DNA from: Acidobacteriota bacterium
GTDB lineage: Bacteria > Actinomycetota > Acidimicrobiia > Acidimicrobiales > SHLQ01
Length of the DNA: 19,847 nucleotides
NCBI GenBank assembly: GCA_022562835.1
Contig: JADFOM010000010.1
Span: 1-19,847 of the forward strand
Direction of reading: 5' to 3'
Each line of letters begins with the position of its first letter. Within the stretch, counting starts at the first letter, position 1. Position numbers and translations under genes: made by a program. The notes beneath the pieces were generated by a model. It ran no database searches and was not told where the DNA came from. It saw only the letters and a list, made by a program, of their open reading frames with translations. Positions 14,304 through 19,847 of this stretch are shown here, piece by piece.

Positions 14304-15521
14304 ATGACCGGAATGATGGACGGTGTACGAATTCTCGAGGTGGCTGACCACACCTTTGTGCCGGCAGCCACAGCTGTTCTCGCCGATTGGGGCGCGGATG
14401 TCATCAAGATCGAACACGCCGAGCGCGGCGACGCTGCGCGAGGGCTGGCCTCGAGCGGTGCGGTGTCGCTGAGCGGCGGCGTTCACGCAATCCTCGAGCA
14501 TGCCAACCGCGGCAAACGCAGCCTCGGCCTCAACCTCCAGACCGATGAGGGCCTCGAGATTCTGTACAAACTCGCAGCGTTGTCGGACGTATTCCTCACG
14601 AACAAGCCTCCAGTTGTGCGGGAGAAGTTGAACATAACCGAAGCCGAGATTCGCAATGCCAATCCCGACATCGTGTACGCAGCCGGTACCGCATGGGGGC
14701 CCAAGGGTCCCGAGAAGGATCGCGGCGGCTACGACATGACGTCGTTCTGGTGCCGTTCGAGTGCGGCGTCGGGCGGCTGGTTCGTCGACGAGGAGCGGAT
14801 GCCGCCACAACCCGGTGCCGCGTTCGGTGACTCGATCGGCGCAATCACCATCGCTGGCGGCATCTCTGCAGCCCTTTTCCGCCGCGAACGAACCGGTGAA
14901 GCTCCTTCGCTCGAGGTTTCGTTGCTAGGTGCCGGAATGTGGGCGATGGGAGCACCGATCGCAATGTCGCACGTAAGTGGGTCAGCACAGCGCCCGGTCG
15001 ACATCGGCGGTCTTGCGCTGCCGATGCTCGGGAACTACCGCACCGCCGATGGCCGCATGATCAACATCACATGTCTGCAACCGTTGCCGTACTGGCAGGA
15101 CTTCTGTCGGGTCGTCGGCCGTCATGAATTGATCGACGATGAGCGCTTTGCGACCCACGAGACGTTGATGGCCAATGGCGGCGAGGCCAAAGCGGTCGTG
15201 ACCGAGGAGATTGGCTCGCGGACCCTAGCGGAGGTCCGTGCACTCCTCGCCGAGTTCAGCGGCCAGTGGTCACCGGTACTCGACACGCTCGAAGTCATCG
15301 AAGACCCGCAGGCCCAGGCCAACAACTACGTTCAGGATGTGGTGACTTCCGACGGCGTACCGTTCAAATTGGTCACCACGCCGGTGCAGTTCGACGGGGA
15401 GGCGCCCGCTCCCGGGCACGCTCCAGCCTTCAACGAACACGGCGACGAGATCCTCACGGGCGATCTCGGGATGTCCTATGAAGAGGTGGTCGATCTGAAG
15501 GTCACGGGCGCTATTGCCTAG
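14304..15521 (+). CDS. CaiB/BaiF family (class III) CoA-transferase
   Basis: Class III CoA-transferases move CoA between acyl groups through an aspartyl-CoA intermediate; members act on formyl, oxalyl, carnitinyl, bile-acid and succinyl thioesters. The 405-residue protein matches the family length. Motifs are the N-terminal GVRILEVADHTFVPAA, WGADVIKIEH (29-38), NRGKRSLGLNL (68-78), the catalytic Asp144 in GGYDMTSFW, and the C-terminal APAFNEHGDEIL. The ATG follows GGAGG by 8 nt. The substrate is not evident. The nearby SDR oxidoreductase gene, which converges on it, and the hydrolase would suit a small fatty- or organic-acid degradation role, but that is a guess. Confidence 0.9.
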   Translation: MTGMMDGVRILEVADHTFVPAATAVLADWGADVIKIEHAERGDAARGLASSGAVSLSGGVHAILEHANRGKRSLGLNLQTDEGLEILYKLAALSDVFLTNKPPVVREKLNITEAEIRNANPDIVYAAGTAWGPKGPEKDRGGYDMTSFWCRSSAASGGWFVDEERMPPQPGAAFGDSIGAITIAGGISAALFRRERTGEAPSLEVSLLGAGMWAMGAPIAMSHVSGSAQRPVDIGGLALPMLGNYRTADGRMINITCLQPLPYWQDFCRVVGRHELIDDERFATHETLMANGGEAKAVVTEEIGSRTLAEVRALLAEFSGQWSPVLDTLEVIEDPQAQANNYVQDVVTSDGVPFKLVTTPVQFDGEAPAPGHAPAFNEHGDEILTGDLGMSYEEVVDLKVTGAIA

Positions 15522-15536
15522 GCGGTTTTCGAGAAC

Positions 15537-15555
15537 GTGGTCGGCGTGACCACGA
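15537..15555. terminator. Hairpin between convergent CoA-transferase and SDR genes
   Basis: CGTGGTC and GACCACG form a perfect 7-bp stem with the loop GGCGT in the 73-nt gap between gene ends at 15521 (+) and 15595 (-). There is no T-run. A bidirectional terminator role is inferred from position only. Confidence 0.3.
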
Positions 15556-15594
15556 ACCTGTGATTACGCCACGACACCGCCGGGACTGTGGCCC

Positions 15595-16431
15595 TCAGCG
15601 GTCGTCGGCCGTCATGAGCTGATCGATCTGTGACTTGAGTTGTTCGGTAGAGCCGCCGTCGACGAGTAGGTCGGTACCGGTAATGAATGAGGCAGCCGGC
15701 GAGCATAGGAACTCGATAACCGAGGCGATCTCATCGGCGTGACCGACGCGATCCAGCGGTGTCGCTTCAACGATCGAGGCCATGAGGGGTTGTTGGTCGA
15801 GTTCCCGGCGACCCATAGGCGTGTCGATGATGCCCGGTGACAGTGAGACGATGCGTCCACCCCTACTGCCCCATGCGGGTGCGCGTCTGATGACTAGCCG
15901 CAGTACCTGCCATTTCGACAAGGCGTAGGCAGTCCCCGAATCGACGATGCCCACCTCCGCAGCACGGGCGAGGAAGTCGTCGGACAAGGGGTGGTCGAGG
16001 ACGGCGACGATGTCTGGATCGGTCACAGGTATCAGATGAGCGGCTTGTGAGGCGACACAGACCGCTGTGGTGCCGTCGGTAACGAGGGGTTCGAGCGCAT
16101 CGAGCAACAACACGGTTCCGGTTAGGTTGACCGACAGCACCCGGTCCCATTCCGCCATCGTCAGGCTCAGTCCCGCCGTATGGGCGACCGCGCGCAGTCG
16201 GCCACGACGCTGGACCTCTTCGGCGATAGTCGCGGCGGCGGCCGGGTCGGTGATGTCCGACGGAAGCGCCACGACTTCGGCACCACCCGCGGCCAGCTCG
16301 GCAGCGAGTGCGTTGGTGCTGGGTTGGTCGAGATCGGTCAATACGACCGTGTCGCCGAGCGCGGCGAACCTATGCGCACACGCTATTCCCATTCCGCCAG
16401 CGGCTCCCGTGACCACCGATACAGAGTTCAT
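15595..16431 (-). CDS. Short-chain dehydrogenase/reductase (3-alpha-hydroxysteroid dehydrogenase-like SDR)
   Basis: The 278-residue protein is a classical SDR: cofactor motif TGAAGGMG (8-15), Asp60 after the third strand, HTAG (84-87) in place of NNAG, Asn102, catalytic Ser128, Tyr169 and Lys173 (YALSK), and the C-terminal TGTDLLVDGG. The acidic residue Asp33 after strand 2 (LTDLD) suggests NAD. A longer stretch between Ser128 and Tyr169 (about 40 residues instead of the usual 13) is seen in the 3-alpha-HSD-like branch. The ATG at 16431 is chosen over the open frame to 16467 because the Rossmann strand starts at once and AAGGA lies 8 nt upstream. Substrate unknown. Copy 4 of the palindromic repeat lies upstream. 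Confidence 0.88.
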   Translation of the reverse strand: MNSVSVVTGAAGGMGIACAHRFAALGDTVVLTDLDQPSTNALAAELAAGGAEVVALPSDITDPAAAATIAEEVQRRGRLRAVAHTAGLSLTMAEWDRVLSVNLTGTVLLLDALEPLVTDGTTAVCVASQAAHLIPVTDPDIVAVLDHPLSDDFLARAAEVGIVDSGTAYALSKWQVLRLVIRRAPAWGSRGGRIVSLSPGIIDTPMGRRELDQQPLMASIVEATPLDRVGHADEIASVIEFLCSPAASFITGTDLLVDGGSTEQLKSQIDQLMTADDR

Positions 16432-16474
16432 TGTCACGATCCTTGCTTGGCAATATCGGCCTGCCAAGTCCCAC

Positions 16475-16505
16475 CGCGACCCTTTGGTCTGACACCGGGG
16501 TCGCG
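16475..16505 (+). repeat. 31-bp palindromic repeat, copy 4, with extended stem (16470-16510)
   Basis: The core is identical to the other three copies. Here the flanks also pair (CCCAC/GTGGG), giving a 13-bp perfect stem from 16470 to 16510. It lies 10 nt past the sdhB stop on the minus strand and upstream of the SDR gene. Relative to transcription its orientation is opposite to copies 1-3. Confidence 0.9.
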
Positions 16506-16515
16506 GTGGGGGAAC

Positions 16516-17289
16516 TCAGGTCTGGGAGGCGAGCTTGCGGTTCTTCACCTTGGACTTGATGTAGTCCTTGTTCATCCAGGCGATGAAATCAAGGCTGATC
16601 TCTTTTGGACACGCCGCGTGACATTCACCGTGATTGGTGCAGCTGCCGAAAAACTCTTCCATCGTCTCCACCATCGCCTCGGTGCGAGTCCAGCGCTCCG
16701 ACTGGCCCTGTGGAAGCAGGTTGAGATGCATCACCTTGGCGGCGGTGAATAGTTGCGCGGCGCTGTTCGGACATGCGGCCACACATGCCCCGCAGCCGAT
16801 ACACGCCGCCGCGTCCATAGCGGTGTCTGACACCTCTTTTGGGATTGGAATCAGATTGGCGTCGGGGCCTGCACCGGTGTTGACGCTGATGTAGCCGCCC
16901 GACGCGATGATTGCGTCGAGTGGGCTGCGGTCTACCGCCAGGTCCCGCACGATCGGGAACGAGGTGGCGCGCCATGGTTCGATGACGATCTCGTCGCCAT
17001 CAGCGAACTTGCGCATGTGTAGCTGGCATGTCGCGGTGCCGAACTGAGGTCCGTGTGCCCTGCCGTTGATCATTACCCCACAGGTGCCGCAGATCCCCTC
17101 ACGGCAGTCGCTTTCGAAGGTAATTGGATCCTTGCCGTCCTCGGTCAGGCGTTCGTTGACGATGTCGAGCATCTCAAGAAAAGATGCGTCCTCGCTGATG
17201 CCGTGGGCTTCGTAAGTCTCGAACCGGCCGTTTTCGCTGGGGCCGTCTTGTCGCCAGACCTTGAGCGTGAGGTTCATGCTGTTGGACAT
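16516..17289 (-). CDS. sdhB: Succinate dehydrogenase iron-sulfur subunit
   Basis: SdhB passes electrons from the SdhA flavin to quinone at the membrane. The 257-residue protein has all three cluster motifs. The [2Fe-2S] site uses Cys62, 67, 70 and 88. Cys163, 166, 169 with Cys227 should bind [4Fe-4S], and Cys173, 217 and 223 should bind [3Fe-4S]. The ATG at 17289 follows AGGAG by 10 nt and 20 nt after the sdhA stop; the frame is open further upstream only inside sdhA. A second ATG at 17277 is possible. It is last in sdhCAB, and the repeat copy 4 hairpin follows its stop. The closest known organisation I recall is mycobacterial Sdh1. Confidence 0.95.
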   Translation of the reverse strand: MSNSMNLTLKVWRQDGPSENGRFETYEAHGISEDASFLEMLDIVNERLTEDGKDPITFESDCREGICGTCGVMINGRAHGPQFGTATCQLHMRKFADGDEIVIEPWRATSFPIVRDLAVDRSPLDAIIASGGYISVNTGAGPDANLIPIPKEVSDTAMDAAACIGCGACVAACPNSAAQLFTAAKVMHLNLLPQGQSERWTRTEAMVETMEEFFGSCTNHGECHAACPKEISLDFIAWMNKDYIKSKVKNRKLASQT

Positions 17290-17309
17290 ATCTGAGTTTC
17301 TCCTAGGCC

Positions 17310-19229
17310 CTATTTGTACGAACGCTGGGTCAGTTCGACGTTCTCGAACTCCAGCTCTTCGCGATGACGGGTCTGTGCGGTGTCGGGGCCGTTGAATTCC
17401 CATGCGGCGACGTGTGAGAAGTTCTCATCGTCGCGTTTCGCTTCGCCCTCTTCGGTTTGGTGCTCATCGCGGAAGTGACCGCCACAGGATTCCTCCCGCT
17501 CGAGCGCGTCGCGAGCCATGAGCTTTGCGAGGCCAAAGAAGTCATCGACCCGCCCGGCCTTCTCGAGTGACTGGTTGAGCGTTGCGGCCGAACCGGGAAC
17601 GATCACGTTTGCGTGGAACTCCTTCTCAAGCTCGGGTATGTCGCTCAGGGCCTGCTCGAGCCCCGCCCTGTTGCGGGCCATACCAATGCCGTCCCACACC
17701 ATCTTTCCAAGTTCGCGGTGATAGTGATCGACCGATTTGGTGCCCTTGGTCGAAAGCCATTTCTTGGTTCGGTCCTCGACCGCAGCTTCCGCGCGAGCGA
17801 ACACCGGGTCCGAAGTCGAAACCGGATCCTGGCCAAGTCGAGGAGCAAGGAAGTTGCCGATCGTGTATGGAAGGACAAAGTACCCGTCGGCGAGACCCTG
17901 CATGAGCGCCGACGCACCGAGACGGTTGGCGCCGTGGTCCGAGAAGTTGGCCTCACCCAACGCGTACAGCCCAGGAACGGTCGTCATGAGGTGATAATCA
18001 ACCCATAGGCCACCCATCGTGTAATGAGTAGCGGGGTAGATGCGCATCGGGCGTTCGTATGGGTTCTCGCCGGTAATCCGCTCGTACATGTCGAACAGAT
18101 TCCCGTACTTTGAACGGATGGCATCTTCGCCATCGCGGGCGGTGGCCTCTGCGAAGTCGAGGAACACACCATTCTTGAGCGGACCGATCCCTCGACCCTC
18201 GTCGACGACGGTCTTTGCGTTGCGCGAGGCTACGTCTCGTGGCACCAGATTGCCGAAGGCCGGATATTTGCGTTCGAGGTAATAATCGCGCTCGCTTTCA
18301 GGAATGTCACCAGCCGGTCGCTGGTCATCGGTCGCGGTCGGGACCCAGATGCGCCCGTCGTTGCGGAGCGACTCCGACATCAGCGTGAGCTTGCACTGGA
18401 AGTCGTCACTGGCCGGGATGCAGGTCGGGTGAATCTGCGTGTAGCACGGGTTCGCGAAGAAGGCTCCTTCGCGATGCGCGCGCCACGCCGCGGTGACGTT
18501 GCACATCATCGCATTCGTCGAGAGGAAATAGACGTTGCCATAACCGCCCGTCGCGAGCACTACAGCATGTGCCGAATGTGATGAAACCTCGCCGGAAACG
18601 AGGTCGCGGACGACTATGCCACACGCCTCGTCGTCCTTCTTGACCACCTCGAGCATCTCTTGACGTGGGTAGAGATCAATCGTGCCCAAGCCGACCTGCC
18701 GCATCAGCGCCGAGTAGGCCCCCAACAGCAGTTGTTGCCCGGTCTGGCCGCGGGCATAAAACGTGCGCGATACCTGGGCGCCTCCGAAGGAACGGTTATC
18801 GAGCAGCCCGCCGTATTCGCGCGCAAATGGCACACCCTGAGCAGTGGCCTGGTCGATGATGTTGACCGAGACTTCGGCGAGACGATGCACATTGGCTTCA
18901 CGACTGCGGTAATCGCCGCCCTTGATCGTGTCGTAGAACAGTCGGTGGACGCTGTCACCGTCGTTGGTGTAGTTCTTTGCGGCGTTGATACCACCCTGCG
19001 CCGCGATGCTGTGCGCTCGGCGGGGGCTGTCATGGTGTGTGAAGGCCTTTACCTTGTAGCCCAGCTCCGCGAGCGATGCCGCGGCAGAAGCGCCCGCGAG
19101 ACCGGTGCCGACAACAATGATCGAGAAGCGACGCTTGTTGTTGGGGTTGACCAACTTCATATCGAATTTGTGGTTGGTCCACTTTTCCGCGAGGTCGCCC
19201 TCGGGAACCTTGGAATCGAGCAGGGACAT
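17310..19229 (-). CDS. sdhA: Succinate dehydrogenase flavoprotein subunit
   Basis: SdhA oxidises succinate to fumarate with covalent FAD. The 639-residue protein shows the FAD motif VVGTGLAG (about 39-46), His73 in AHSIAAQGGINAA as the expected flavin-linked residue, FYARGQTGQQLL, QIHPTCIP, HYTMGGLWVDY and HGANRLGASAL near the active site. It is longer than E. coli SdhA (588) and close to mycobacterial Sdh1 (646). The ATG at 19229 overlaps the sdhC stop by one base (TGATG) and follows AGGAGG by 7 nt, so the frame's 8 upstream codons are rejected. Translation is probably coupled to sdhC. Confidence 0.96.
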   Translation of the reverse strand: MSLLDSKVPEGDLAEKWTNHKFDMKLVNPNNKRRFSIIVVGTGLAGASAAASLAELGYKVKAFTHHDSPRRAHSIAAQGGINAAKNYTNDGDSVHRLFYDTIKGGDYRSREANVHRLAEVSVNIIDQATAQGVPFAREYGGLLDNRSFGGAQVSRTFYARGQTGQQLLLGAYSALMRQVGLGTIDLYPRQEMLEVVKKDDEACGIVVRDLVSGEVSSHSAHAVVLATGGYGNVYFLSTNAMMCNVTAAWRAHREGAFFANPCYTQIHPTCIPASDDFQCKLTLMSESLRNDGRIWVPTATDDQRPAGDIPESERDYYLERKYPAFGNLVPRDVASRNAKTVVDEGRGIGPLKNGVFLDFAEATARDGEDAIRSKYGNLFDMYERITGENPYERPMRIYPATHYTMGGLWVDYHLMTTVPGLYALGEANFSDHGANRLGASALMQGLADGYFVLPYTIGNFLAPRLGQDPVSTSDPVFARAEAAVEDRTKKWLSTKGTKSVDHYHRELGKMVWDGIGMARNRAGLEQALSDIPELEKEFHANVIVPGSAATLNQSLEKAGRVDDFFGLAKLMARDALEREESCGGHFRDEHQTEEGEAKRDDENFSHVAAWEFNGPDTAQTRHREELEFENVELTQRSYK

Positions 19230-19847
19230 CAGTGCGCCTCCTCGGCGAGACACTCGAGATCATCGGGAGCACACGTCAACGCGTCCTCATCGATGACTCC
19301 GGCCTGGGTAAGAATCGGAAAGCTGAGGTTGCCGACCAGCAATATGCCAGCGAGACCGGCCGCGACGCCGCGGCGTGCGCTGTTGTAGCGAGGGTTGTTG
19401 AGACCGAGGCTTTGGAACAGCGACCAGGCGCCATGGAACACGTGGATGGCGAGTGCGATGTTGGCGACGATGTAGATAGCAGCCACCGGGACCGAGGAGA
19501 GCGACTCGGAGAGGTTGTGGTACGGGTTGCCGCGTATGTAATCGTCGCCGAGCCACCAGCCCCAGGTCAGATCGGCGAGGTGGAAAACGAGGTAGAGCCC
19601 GATGATGGGACCCGTCCAGCGCATCGTGCGCGAGGCGTAGGTCGCTGCGATGTACTCGCGTTTGGCCGCGTATCTCTTTTGACCGGTTATGAGGTCGGAT
19701 TCTTCGCTGGCCTTCGCGCTGCGCGAGCGCAAGGTGTAGGCGGAGTGAATATGGATGAAGAACATGAATGCGAGTCCGACCCTCATCAGCCACAGGACCA
19801 GCGATTTGGGGAGTAATCCGGCGCCTAGCGTTCGAAGTGACTCTGCG
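19229..19847 (-). CDS. sdhC: Succinate dehydrogenase cytochrome b subunit, 5'-truncated by the window edge
   Basis: This is the membrane anchor that binds haem b and quinone. The frame stays open to the window edge, with ESLRTLGAGLLPKSLVLWL before the first internal ATG (19786), so that ATG is probably not the start. About 205 residues are visible with four membrane segments: one around FMFFIHIHSAY, then GPIIGLYLVFHLADLTWGWW, IYIVANIALAIHVFHGAWSL and AGLAGILLVGNLSFPIL. A fifth is expected outside the window, as in type-B five-helix anchors (TIGR02046-like). His residues in HIHSAY, VFHLAD and HVFHGAW are candidate haem ligands. There is no separate SdhD in the visible part. Confidence 0.9.
   Translation of the reverse strand, partial: AESLRTLGAGLLPKSLVLWLMRVGLAFMFFIHIHSAYTLRSRSAKASEESDLITGQKRYAAKREYIAATYASRTMRWTGPIIGLYLVFHLADLTWGWWLGDDYIRGNPYHNLSESLSSVPVAAIYIVANIALAIHVFHGAWSLFQSLGLNNPRYNSARRGVAAGLAGILLVGNLSFPILTQAGVIDEDALTCAPDDLECLAEEAH

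Noticed and set aside
14094..14810. 238-codon open frame on the minus strand opposite the CoA-transferase
   Set aside because: It is antisense to a well-supported gene including its catalytic region. Its composition is not protein-like.
18660..19388. 242-codon open frame on the plus strand opposite sdhA and sdhC
   Set aside because: It is a shadow of conserved SdhA/SdhC coding sequence and has no motifs.

Overview
The window is a GC-rich, densely packed bacterial chromosome segment that is mostly core metabolism. I see no phage, plasmid, transposase, CRISPR array, rRNA or tRNA. Several features point to an actinobacterium, possibly of the class Acidimicrobiia (inferred, not proven). Six genes begin 6-9 nt after a TAnnnT -10 box, the pattern of leaderless transcripts. 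The SdhCAB set resembles the mycobacterial Sdh1 type. There is an Eis-like acetyltransferase and a single-domain SCP2 protein.

Layout, left to right. Plus strand: 3' part of purH (1-1425), two tandem palindromic repeats, metF (1555-2400), icd (2452-3648), a heterodimeric ABC exporter pair (3609-5423 and 5420-7398, the second broken by a one-base frameshift), mdh (7487-8476), a third repeat copy, and a SAM methyltransferase (8546-9292). Minus strand: a three-gene run read from 11821 down to 9350, encoding an SCP2-domain protein, an Fpg/MutM-like glycosylase and an Eis-like GNAT protein. A hypothetical plus-strand gene (11820-12266) starts back to back with that run. Then comes a DUF368/PopT-type membrane protein (minus, 13262-12333), divergent from an alpha/beta hydrolase (13288-14163), followed by a class III CoA-transferase (14304-15521). 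The right end is on the minus strand: an SDR oxidoreductase (16431-15595), a fourth repeat copy, and the succinate dehydrogenase genes sdhC-sdhA-sdhB (read from beyond 19847 down to 16516).

Functionally, icd, mdh and sdhCAB supply three TCA-cycle steps, and purH and metF are neighbours in one-carbon folate metabolism. The most notable non-genic element is a 31-bp hairpin repeat, identical in four copies, each lying just downstream of a stop codon (purH twice, mdh, sdhB). Other points worth attention are the frameshift in the catalytically competent ABC half, the matched degenerate ATP site in its partner, an Fpg homologue lacking key DNA-contact residues, and two very tight divergent gene starts. 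I did not find convincing evidence for a wholly new multi-gene system.
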